Assembly: GCF_900116645.1 (NCBI RefSeq) | Contig: NZ_FPBO01000012.1 | Span: 124,001-188,000, forward strand | Length of the DNA: 64,000 nt | Origin: Pseudoduganella namucuonensis | GTDB lineage: Bacteria; Pseudomonadota; Gammaproteobacteria; Burkholderiales; Burkholderiaceae_D | Direction: 5' to 3' | In this document: positions 52,737-60,546 of the stretch, piece after piece | Layout of the letters: each line of letters begins with the position of its first letter | How positions within the stretch are numbered: the stretch's first letter is position 1 | Position numbers and translations under genes: made by a program | The notes under the pieces: generated by a model | What the model saw: only the letters and a program-made list of their open reading frames with translations | Told to the model about the DNA's origin: nothing | The model's database searches: none

Positions 52737-53639
52737 ATGAGTCCAACCCTGCGCCAGATGCGCGCCCTGGTCGCCATCGCCAAGAGCGGCAGCTTCACGC
52801 TGGCCGCCGAGACCCTGCACGTGACGCAATCGGCGCTCAGCGGCCAGATCAAGGAGCTGGAGCAATTGCTGGGCGTGAAAGTACTGGAGCGCAACACGCG
52901 GCGCGCGCAGCTGTCCGAGATCGGGCGCGAGCTCTATCCGCTGTTCGACAAGATGATCCAGGACCTGGACGGCGCCATGGCCGACATCGCCAACCGCAAG
53001 GCGCTGAAAAAAGGCCTGGTGCGGGTGGCCGCGCCGCAGATGATGGCGTGCACGCTGCTGCCGGAGGTGATGGCCGCCTACCGCGGGGCGCACCCGGAGG
53101 TGCAGGTGAAGCTGGTCGACTGCCCGGTGGAGAACGTGTCCGGCCGCGTGTTCAGCGGCGAGGTCGACTTCGGCATCGGGCCCGAGCGGGACCCTGCGGC
53201 CGAGATCGCCGCGCAACTATTGTTCGAGATGCCCTTCGTGCTGGTGTTCCCCGGCGGGCATCCGCTGGAGCGGCAGGAACGGGTGACCTGGGCCGACGTG
53301 GAGCGCTACCCGCTGATCGCGCTGGAGGGCCAGTTCACCGAGCGGCTGCTGCGCGACGTGCCGCTCAAGCCCTACAACGAGGTGACCTTCATGACGACGG
53401 CGCTGGCCATGGTCAATGCCAACCTCGGCGTGACGGCCTGCATCCCGTACGCGGCGCCCATGGTCAAGCTCTACGGACTGCGCATGCGGCCGCTGCAAGA
53501 GCCCGAGCTCACGCGGCGCTTCTTCCTCTACACCAAGAGCGCCCGCTCGCTCTCCCCCGCCGCGCAGAGCTTCGCCGACTTCCTGTTCCAGTTCGTTTCG
53601 CAACACGAGTGGCGGACGCCGCCCTCACTCGCCTTATAA
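52737..53639 (+). CDS. LysR-family transcriptional regulator
   Basis: A 300-residue LysR protein with HTH in LAAETLHVTQSALSGQIKELE and a LysR-substrate domain (about 90-290). It is divergent from the maiA/hydrolase operon over 93 bases and probably controls it. Effector unknown; an intermediate of the aromatic pathway is the natural guess. Confidence 0.88.
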   Translation: MSPTLRQMRALVAIAKSGSFTLAAETLHVTQSALSGQIKELEQLLGVKVLERNTRRAQLSEIGRELYPLFDKMIQDLDGAMADIANRKALKKGLVRVAAPQMMACTLLPEVMAAYRGAHPEVQVKLVDCPVENVSGRVFSGEVDFGIGPERDPAAEIAAQLLFEMPFVLVFPGGHPLERQERVTWADVERYPLIALEGQFTERLLRDVPLKPYNEVTFMTTALAMVNANLGVTACIPYAAPMVKLYGLRMRPLQEPELTRRFFLYTKSARSLSPAAQSFADFLFQFVSQHEWRTPPSLAL

Positions 53640-53664
53640 TTCCTCCTTTTGCTCGGGACGCGGC

Positions 53665-54249
53665 ATGTCGGCCAACACCATCGAAATCAACCGGCGGATG
53701 GACAAGTTCGATGGACACCAGCAGGTGTGGGTGTTCGGTTACGGTTCACTGATCTACAAGGCGGACTTCCCCTACCTGGAACGCCGCCCGGCCCATATCC
53801 AGGGCTGGGCGCGGCGCTTCTGGCAGGGCTCGCACGACCACCGCGGCACGCCCGACGCGCCGGGCCGGGTGGTGACCATCATTCCCCAGACGGGCGCCGT
53901 CTGCCACGGCATGGCCTACCTGATCGCCCCGGAGGTGTTCGAGCACCTGGACTACCGGGAAAAGAACGGCTACCTGCGGGTGGTGGTGGACATCGGCATG
54001 GAGGATGGCGACCGCGGCGTGGCGGAGGGCGTGGTCTATATCGCGCGGGAGGACAACGCGGCCTACCTGGGCGCGGCCAGCGAGGAGGAGATCGCCCACC
54101 ACATCGCCCGCTCCGCCGGCCCCAGCGGCCCCAACAGCGACTACCTGATGCAGCTCGCCATCAGCCTGCGCGAAATGGGCAAGCACGATCCGCACGTGTT
54201 CGCCATCGAGCAGTTCCTCGTGGACCTCATCAACAGCGGCGAAATCTGA
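53665..54249 (+). CDS. ChaC-like gamma-glutamylcyclotransferase
   Basis: A 194-residue enzyme of the ChaC family, which degrades glutathione to 5-oxoproline and Cys-Gly. The substrate loop FGYGSLIYKADFPY and the catalytic Glu99 in LDYREKNGYLRV are present. It starts 25 bases after the LysR gene. A link to the GSH-dependent isomerase nearby is possible but not shown. Confidence 0.9.
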   Translation: MSANTIEINRRMDKFDGHQQVWVFGYGSLIYKADFPYLERRPAHIQGWARRFWQGSHDHRGTPDAPGRVVTIIPQTGAVCHGMAYLIAPEVFEHLDYREKNGYLRVVVDIGMEDGDRGVAEGVVYIAREDNAAYLGAASEEEIAHHIARSAGPSGPNSDYLMQLAISLREMGKHDPHVFAIEQFLVDLINSGEI

Positions 54250-54261
54250 GTAGCCCCCGGT

Positions 54262-55428
54262 CTAGAACAAATCCATCTGCCCCGCCGACGCGGCCGCCTT
54301 GGCCTTCGCGCCCATGGGGGGCACCACCAGCGGGCGCTTGAAGGCGGAGGCGTCCAGCTGGCGGAAACGGGTGCCGCGCTTTTCCATGCCGAAGCGGCGG
54401 ATGGCCTTCTCGGCGCGCTGGCGCACCAGGTCCGCCCACACGCCCTCGCCGCTCATGCGCTTGCCGAAGTCGCTGTCGTAGTCCTTGCCGCCCCGCATGT
54501 CGCGCACGCGGTTCATCACGCGCTGCGCGCGCTCCGGGAAATGCGCCTCCAGCCACTGCTGGAACAGCGGACTCACCTCCCACGGCAGCCTGAGGATGAT
54601 GTAGTTGGCGTTCAGCGCCCCCGCCTCGAAGGCCGCCTCGATCACCCGCTCCAGGTCCGGCTCGGTGATGAAGGGAATCACGGGCGCGACGCTGACGCCG
54701 ACCGGGATGCCGGCCTCGCTCAGCGTGCGTATCGTGCGCAGCCGCCGCGCCGGGCTGGCCGCGCGCGGCTCCAGCGTGCGCGCGATGGCCGGGTCCAGCG
54801 TGGTGATGGTGATGGCCACCGAGGCCTGCCGCCTGGCAGCCATCCCGGCCAGCAGGTCGATGTCGCGCTCGATCAGCGAGGACTTGGTGATCAGCCCCAC
54901 CGGATGCCCGCACTCGTGCAGCACCTCCAGTATCCGCCGCGTCAGCCCCAGGCCCCGCTCGCAGGGCTGGTAGGCGTCGGTGTTGACGCCCAGCGCGATC
55001 GACTCGGGCACATAGGACGGCCGGGCCAGCTCCTGGCGCAGCAATTCCGGCGCGTTCACCTTGGCGAAGATGCGGCTTTCGAAATCCATGCCGGGCGACA
55101 GCCCCAGGTAGCTGTGCGTGGGCCGCGCGAAGCAGTAAATGCAGCCGTGCTCGCAGCCGCGATACGGGTTCAGCGACACGTTGAAGGGGATGTCCGGCGA
55201 GCTGTTGCGCGTCAGGATGCTTTTGGCGATCTCGTCGGTGATGTGGGTCTTGAACACGCGCGGCCCGCCATCGCCGTCCCCGTCCTCGCTGCCCCAGCCA
55301 TCGTCGAATTGCTCCCTGCCGTGCACCTCGTAGCGCCCCTGCAGATTGGACACCGCGCCGCGGCCCTTTTGCGCGCGCAGCGGCGCCGGCGGGAGCATGG
55401 GCTGGCCTTCAATATCGTCGTCCTGCAT
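54262..55428 (-). CDS. PA0069-family radical SAM protein
   Basis: A 388-residue radical SAM enzyme. The 4Fe-4S motif is Cys92-x3-Cys96-x2-Cys99 in [20 protein letters not shown]. The family is related to SplB-type photoproduct lyases and is named after PA0069; no reaction is established. ATG 55428 has GAGG at five bases. A LexA box lies 15 bases upstream, so the gene should be DNA-damage inducible, which fits a repair role. Confidence 0.88.
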   Translation of the reverse strand: MQDDDIEGQPMLPPAPLRAQKGRGAVSNLQGRYEVHGREQFDDGWGSEDGDGDGGPRVFKTHITDEIAKSILTRNSSPDIPFNVSLNPYRGCEHGCIYCFARPTHSYLGLSPGMDFESRIFAKVNAPELLRQELARPSYVPESIALGVNTDAYQPCERGLGLTRRILEVLHECGHPVGLITKSSLIERDIDLLAGMAARRQASVAITITTLDPAIARTLEPRAASPARRLRTIRTLSEAGIPVGVSVAPVIPFITEPDLERVIEAAFEAGALNANYIILRLPWEVSPLFQQWLEAHFPERAQRVMNRVRDMRGGKDYDSDFGKRMSGEGVWADLVRQRAEKAIRRFGMEKRGTRFRQLDASAFKRPLVVPPMGAKAKAAASAGQMDLF

Positions 55429-55442
55429 GACAACCTCGCATA

Positions 55443-55458
55443 CTGTATATATATCCAG
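55443..55458 (-). promoter_or_regulatory. LexA (SOS) box
   Basis: CTGTATATATATCCAG, inside the larger palindrome ATACTG...CAGTAT, fits the CTG-N10-CAG pattern with a near-perfect alternating AT core. It lies 15 bases before the radical SAM start, overlapping the expected promoter. Confidence 0.82.
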
Positions 55459-55591
55459 TATTTTAGGCCGTTTGGGGCGTCTTCGCAACACCGCCAACAA
55501 CAATTGCTATCGGAAAGAATTTTCCCCGTATAGGCAGCGCATAATCACCCGAAAGGTCACTTTTTTTTTCCATCCACCTTGGGAAGTCGCT

Positions 55592-57775
55592 ATGCTGAAA
55601 AACCTGAAAATCGCCAGCCGCCTGGGAATGGGCTTTGGCTGCGTCGTCCTCCTGTTGTTGATCCTGTCCGTCGTCAGTGTGCAGCGGCTGGGCACGGTCA
55701 ACGAGAGCACGCGCGTCATATATGAGGAGCACTACGCCAAGGTCGTGCTGCTGAACGAGGTGCTGAAGAACAGCATGGACAACGCCCGGCAAATGCGCAA
55801 CATGCTGCTGTCCACCTCCGACGCCGAGGCGGACAGGTATAAGCAGCTGGTCGAGGCCAACCGCACCGAGAATGCCGCCGGCCTGGCCAAGGTCGAAAAA
55901 CTGCTGAGCACCGACAAGGGCAAGCAGTTGTTCAAGGAGATCACCGACCGGCGCGCCGTGGTGTCGACCAGGTACGACGGGTTTTATGCGCTGGTCAAGA
56001 GCGACCGCAAGGCCGCGATCGAATACCTGAAGAACGACTTCGCGCCGGCCAACGACCTGTTCTGGCAATCGCTGGAGGCGCTGGCGAAAATGCAGGCCGA
56101 GTTGATGGACAAGGCGGCCGACGAGGCGTCCGCCACCTACGACTCGACCCGCACGCTGGTGATGTCGCTGGCCGGCGCCGCGATCGTCCTGTCGATCGCC
56201 ATCGCCGCCTGGATCACGCTGAGCATCACCGGTCCGCTGAAGGTGGCGGTGCAGGTGGCCGAGGGGGTGGAGGGGGGCGACCTGTCGATGACGATCGACG
56301 ACAGCGCCAAGGATGAAACCGGCCAGCTGCTGCGCGCCATGCGCAAGCTGGTCGCCAAGCTCAACCAGGTGATCTCCGGCCAGCAAAAGGCGGTGGAGGC
56401 GGCCAACCGCGGCAAGTTCGACGTGCGCATCGATCTGGGCGGCCTGCAGGGCTTCCAGAAGGACCTGGGCGAGGGGCTGAACCAGCTGATGGTGACCACC
56501 GGCGCCAGCATCGACGACGTGGTGCGCGTGATGGGCGCCCTGTCCGAGGGCGAACTGGACAAGACCATCACCAAGCAGTACGAGGGCGCGTTCGACGATC
56601 TGAAGAAATACGCCAACAACACCGTCGCCAAGCTGGGCCAGGTGATCGAGGGCCAGAAGCGCGTGGTGGAGGCGGCCAACCACGGCAACTTCGAGGCGCG
56701 CGTGGACCTGGGCGGGCTGCAGGGCTTCCAGAAGGAGCTGGGCGAGGGCCTGAACCGCCTGATGACCACCACCGGCGCCAGCATCTCCGACGTGGTGCGG
56801 GTGATGGGCGCGCTGGCCGAGGGCGACCTCACCAAGACCATCGACAAGCCGTACGAGGGCAGCTTCGGCGAACTGAAAGAGTACGCCAACAACACCGTGG
56901 GCAAGCTGCTGCAGGTGGTGACGGAGGTGAACGCCGGCGCCCATTCGCTGTCCAGCGCGTCCGAGGAGGTTAGCGCCACGGCGCAGGCGCTGTCGCAGGC
57001 CGCCAGCGAGCAGGCCGCCGGCGTCGAGGAGACCAGCGCCTCGATCGAGCAGATGACGTCGTCGATCGCGCAGAACACCGAGAACGCCAGGGCCACCGAC
57101 GGCATGGCGGCCAAGGCCTCGCAGGAGGCCACCGAGGGCGGCGAGGCGGTCGACGCGACCGTGGCGGCGATGAAGCAGATCGCGCGCAAGATCGGCATCA
57201 TCGACGACATCGCCTACCAGACCAACCTGCTGGCGCTGAACGCGGCCATCGAGGCGGCGCGCGCGGGCGAGCACGGCAAGGGCTTCGCGGTGGTGGCGGC
57301 CGAGGTGCGCAAGCTGGCCGAGCGCAGCCAGGTGGCGGCCCAGGAGATCGGCGAGGTGGCCACCAGCAGCGTGGAACTGGCCGAGCGCGCCGGCCTGCTG
57401 CTGGACCAGATGGTGCCCAACATCAAGAAAACCTCGGGACTGGTGCAGGAGATCGCCGCCGCCTCGGAGGAGCAGTCGGCCGGCGTGGCGCAGATCAATT
57501 CGGCCGTCAACCAGCTCAGCCAGACCACCCAGCAGAACGCCAGCAGTTCGGAGCAGCTGGCCGCGACCGCCGAGGAGATGAGCAGCCAGGCCGAGCAGCT
57601 GCAGCAGACCATGGGCTTCTTCAAGGTCCACACCGCGCCGCACCACGGCGCGCCGACGGCGCCGGTGCGCAAGCAGGCCGCCACCGGCCGGGCGTCCGTC
57701 CGCGGCAAGGAGGTGTACACCATGCGCGCCGTCATGCCGAACGACGTGGACGAGACCGACTTCGCCCGCTTCTAA
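55592..57775 (+). CDS. Methyl-accepting chemotaxis protein with duplicated HAMP-like units
   Basis: A 727-residue chemoreceptor. Transmembrane helices near 11-31 and 190-210 flank a four-helix-bundle ligand domain ([21 protein letters not shown]). After a HAMP domain (about 211-258) come two tandem 91-residue units (260-350 and 351-441), each with GQ(Q/K)..[18 protein letters not shown] and [10 protein letters not shown], then the signalling domain with tip [25 protein letters not shown] 55592 has GGGAAG upstream. The C-terminus ends [11 protein letters not shown] strong terminator follows. Confidence 0.92.
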   Translation: MLKNLKIASRLGMGFGCVVLLLLILSVVSVQRLGTVNESTRVIYEEHYAKVVLLNEVLKNSMDNARQMRNMLLSTSDAEADRYKQLVEANRTENAAGLAKVEKLLSTDKGKQLFKEITDRRAVVSTRYDGFYALVKSDRKAAIEYLKNDFAPANDLFWQSLEALAKMQAELMDKAADEASATYDSTRTLVMSLAGAAIVLSIAIAAWITLSITGPLKVAVQVAEGVEGGDLSMTIDDSAKDETGQLLRAMRKLVAKLNQVISGQQKAVEAANRGKFDVRIDLGGLQGFQKDLGEGLNQLMVTTGASIDDVVRVMGALSEGELDKTITKQYEGAFDDLKKYANNTVAKLGQVIEGQKRVVEAANHGNFEARVDLGGLQGFQKELGEGLNRLMTTTGASISDVVRVMGALAEGDLTKTIDKPYEGSFGELKEYANNTVGKLLQVVTEVNAGAHSLSSASEEVSATAQALSQAASEQAAGVEETSASIEQMTSSIAQNTENARATDGMAAKASQEATEGGEAVDATVAAMKQIARKIGIIDDIAYQTNLLALNAAIEAARAGEHGKGFAVVAAEVRKLAERSQVAAQEIGEVATSSVELAERAGLLLDQMVPNIKKTSGLVQEIAAASEEQSAGVAQINSAVNQLSQTTQQNASSSEQLAATAEEMSSQAEQLQQTMGFFKVHTAPHHGAPTAPVRKQAATGRASVRGKEVYTMRAVMPNDVDETDFARF

Positions 57776-57853
57776 ACACGCTTCCAAGCCCGCTTCCGGG
57801 CCGGCTTCGGGCCCGCGCGCGCCGCCCCTCCCCGTCCCTTCCAGCCCCTGGTT

Positions 57854-57895
57854 CTCCGGCCCCGCGCGCCCCGCGCGGGGCCGGAGTTTCGTTGT
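57854..57895 (+). terminator. Intrinsic terminator after the chemoreceptor
   Basis: CTCCGGCCCCGCGCG and CGCGCGGGGCCGGAG form a perfect 15-base stem with a three-base loop, followed by TTTCGTT. It separates the chemoreceptor from the DUF2760/Hsp70 operon. Confidence 0.85.
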
Positions 57896-58047
57896 GAGCC
57901 AGCTAACTGGTATCATGCGCACTGTCCCAGGTGCCGTGCGCCCGGCGCCACGCCGCCGCGCATCCTAGCCGATTTCACCAACACCGCCAGACCGCATCCG
58001 CGCTCCTTGCCGCGGCGGCCTGTTTATCGACCCGAATAGACAACGAC

Positions 58048-58650
58048 ATGACCAACACGACGACCAACCTGCCTTCGCTCGGGAGCCGCATCGCGCTCGC
58101 GTTCAGCACCTTCTTCCGCACCTTGTCGGATCCGCAATTCGCCGCCCGCCTGCAGCGCATCGACCAGCCCATGGCCGCGCCGACGGCGGCGCCGACCGCG
58201 GCCCCCACCGCCGCCCCAACCGCGGCGCCAACGCCCGCCCCCACCGCCGCGCCCATCGTGCTGCGCGAGGCGACGCCGGACGCCGCCTTGCAATTGCTAA
58301 GCCTCCTGCAGCGCGAGGCGCGCCTGATCGACTTCACCCAGGAAAACCTGACCGCCTACGCCGACGCCGACATCGGCGCCGCCGCGCGCGTGGTGCACGA
58401 GGGTTGCGCCAAGGTGCTGCGCGAGCACTTCACCATCGAACCGGTGCGCGCCGAGGCCGAGGGCAGCCGCGTGACGCTGGAGGCGGGCTTCGACGCCGCC
58501 GCCGTGCGCCTGACCGGCAACGTGGTGGGCAAGGCCCCGTTCAAGGGCAGCCTGAGCCATCGCGGCTGGCGCGCCACCAGCGTGCGCCTGCCGAAACTGG
58601 CCGAGGCGCACGACGCCAAGGTCCTGGCCCCGGCGGAGGTGGAACTGTGA
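58048..58650 (+). CDS. DUF2760 protein
   Basis: A 200-residue protein. A short N-terminal helical part is followed by a spacer of repeated Ala-Ala-Pro-Thr units (about 43-68), then the DUF2760 domain (about 75-200: LQLLSLLQREARLIDFTQENL and the ending HDAKVLAPAEVEL). No signal peptide, so cytosolic. Its stop overlaps the start of an Hsp70-like gene as GTGA, which ties its function to that chaperone; DUF2760 has no known activity. Confidence 0.82.
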   Translation: MTNTTTNLPSLGSRIALAFSTFFRTLSDPQFAARLQRIDQPMAAPTAAPTAAPTAAPTAAPTPAPTAAPIVLREATPDAALQLLSLLQREARLIDFTQENLTAYADADIGAAARVVHEGCAKVLREHFTIEPVRAEAEGSRVTLEAGFDAAAVRLTGNVVGKAPFKGSLSHRGWRATSVRLPKLAEAHDAKVLAPAEVEL

Positions 58651-60533
58651 GCGACAACATGACCAACACGACGAGCGGCCCGCGCTACGCCATCGGCATC
58701 GACCTGGGCACCACCCACAGCGCCCTGTCCTATGTGGACCTGGAGGCCAGCGACGGCGAGCAGACCGCGCAAGCGGTGCTGAACGTGCCGCAGTTGACGG
58801 CGCCGGGCACGGTGGAGGAGCTGGCGCTGCTGCCCTCCTTCCTGTACCTGCCGCACCCGGACGAGATGGCGCCGGGCCAGCTGGCCCTGCCGTGGCAGGA
58901 CGACGACCAGGGCCCGGTGGCCGGCGAGATGGCGCGCAGCCGCGGCGCCACCACGCCGATCCGCCTGGTGTCCAGCGCCAAGAGCTGGCTGTGCCACCCC
59001 GGCGTGGACCGCCGCGCCGCCATCCTGCCGAACGACGCGCCGGAGGAAGTGGCGCGCGTCTCGCCGCTGGAGGCGTCCACCCGCTACCTGTCGCACCTGC
59101 GCCAGGCCTGGGACGCGGCCCATCCGGAAGCGCCCTTCGCCGAGCAGGCCGTGACGGTCACCATTCCCGCCTCCTTCGATCCGGGCGCGCGCGAACTGAC
59201 GGCCGACGCGGCGCGCGCCGCCGGCTACGAGGGCCTGACCCTGCTGGAGGAGCCGCAGGCGGCGCTGTACAGCTGGATCCAGGGCAGCGAGGGCAAATGG
59301 CGCAAGGAGGTCAAGCCGGGCGACATCATCCTGGTGGTGGACGTGGGCGGCGGCACCAGCGACTTCTCGCTGATCGCCGTGCTCGAACGCGACGGCGTGC
59401 TGGAGCCGCACCGCGTGGCCGTGGGCGACCACATCCTGCTGGGCGGCGACAATATGGACCTGGCGCTGGCCCACCTGCTGGCGCGCAAGCTGGCCGCCAA
59501 CGGCACCCAGCTGGACGCGTGGCAGCTGCGCGCGCTGACCTACGCCTGCCGCGCGGGCAAGGAGGCGCTGCTGGCCGACGCCAGCGTGGAGAGTTGGCCC
59601 GTGGTGGTGCCCAGCCGCGGCTCGAAACTGATCGGCGGCTCGATCCGCACGGAGCTGACGCGCGCCGAGGTGGTGACCTTCATCCTGGACGGCTTCTTCC
59701 CGAAAGTGGAGGCGTCGGCCCGTCCGGCCGTGCGCACCCGCGCGGGCCTGACGCAGCTTGGCCTGCCCTACGCGCAGGACGCGGGCGTGACGCGCCACCT
59801 GGCCTCCTTCCTGGCCCGCCAGCTGGGCGCCACCAGCGAACTGCAAGGCTACGAGGGCCGGCAGGCCGCCGACGCGACCTTCCTGCATCCCACCGCCGTG
59901 CTGTTCAACGGCGGCGTGTTCAAGTCCGACCTGCTGGCGGCGCGCGTGATGGAAACCATCAACGAGTGGCTGTACCTGGAAGGGTCGGAGCCGGCCCGCA
60001 TGCTGGGCGGCGCGGACCTGGACCTGGCGGTGGCGCGCGGCGCGGCCTACTACAGCTACGTGCGGCGCGGCAGCGGCGTGCGCATCCGCGGCGGCACGGC
60101 GCGCTCCTACTACGTGGCCGTGGAGTCCTCGATGCCGGCCATCCCGGGCATGGAGCCGCCGATCCAGGCGCTGTGCGTGGCGCCGTTCGGCATGGAGGAA
60201 GGCAACGACATGGAACTGCCCGGCCAGGAGTTCGGCCTGGTGGTCGGCGAGCCGGTGCGCTTCCGCTTCTTCGAATCGTCCACCCGCCGCCAGGACCAGA
60301 TCGGCGACCTGCTGGACTTCTGGGGTCCGGAGGAACTGACGGAGCTGAACGAGATCGAGATGACGCTGTCGCCGGAGGGCCGCCAGCCGGGCGACGTGGT
60401 GCAAGTCAGGCTGCACGCGCTGGCCACCGAGTCGGGCACGCTGGAGCTGGTCGCGGCCTCCAGGGACAGCGGCCAGCGCTGGAAGGTGGAGTTCGACGTG
60501 CGCGCCGGGGCCAACGCCGACGCCGCCGCGTGA
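58647..60533 (+). CDS. Atypical Hsp70-family protein (first)
   Basis: A 628-residue Hsp70 relative. The ATPase domain is recognisable: IGIDLGTTHSALSYVDLE (phosphate 1), VVDVGGGTSDFSLIAV (phosphate 2), and LLEEPQAALYSW between them. Downstream, HPTAVLFNGGVFKSDLL replaces the usual adenosine motif, and the C-terminal 150 residues are beta-rich without the DnaK helical lid. It is closer to the YegD-type group than to DnaK. GTG 58647 is chosen because GGAGG lies seven bases before; an ATG at 58659 is the alternative. Confidence 0.88.
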   Translation: MSDNMTNTTSGPRYAIGIDLGTTHSALSYVDLEASDGEQTAQAVLNVPQLTAPGTVEELALLPSFLYLPHPDEMAPGQLALPWQDDDQGPVAGEMARSRGATTPIRLVSSAKSWLCHPGVDRRAAILPNDAPEEVARVSPLEASTRYLSHLRQAWDAAHPEAPFAEQAVTVTIPASFDPGARELTADAARAAGYEGLTLLEEPQAALYSWIQGSEGKWRKEVKPGDIILVVDVGGGTSDFSLIAVLERDGVLEPHRVAVGDHILLGGDNMDLALAHLLARKLAANGTQLDAWQLRALTYACRAGKEALLADASVESWPVVVPSRGSKLIGGSIRTELTRAEVVTFILDGFFPKVEASARPAVRTRAGLTQLGLPYAQDAGVTRHLASFLARQLGATSELQGYEGRQAADATFLHPTAVLFNGGVFKSDLLAARVMETINEWLYLEGSEPARMLGGADLDLAVARGAAYYSYVRRGSGVRIRGGTARSYYVAVESSMPAIPGMEPPIQALCVAPFGMEEGNDMELPGQEFGLVVGEPVRFRFFESSTRRQDQIGDLLDFWGPEELTELNEIEMTLSPEGRQPGDVVQVRLHALATESGTLELVAASRDSGQRWKVEFDVRAGANADAAA

Positions 60534-60546
60534 TGAAGCCGGCGCG

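Noticed and set aside
58168..58248. GCC/CCG-rich tandem repeat in the DUF2760 gene considered as a variable microsatellite or phase-variation tract
   Set aside because: The repeat unit is a multiple of three (AAPT codons), is imperfect in DNA and stays in frame, so it is better read as a protein linker.
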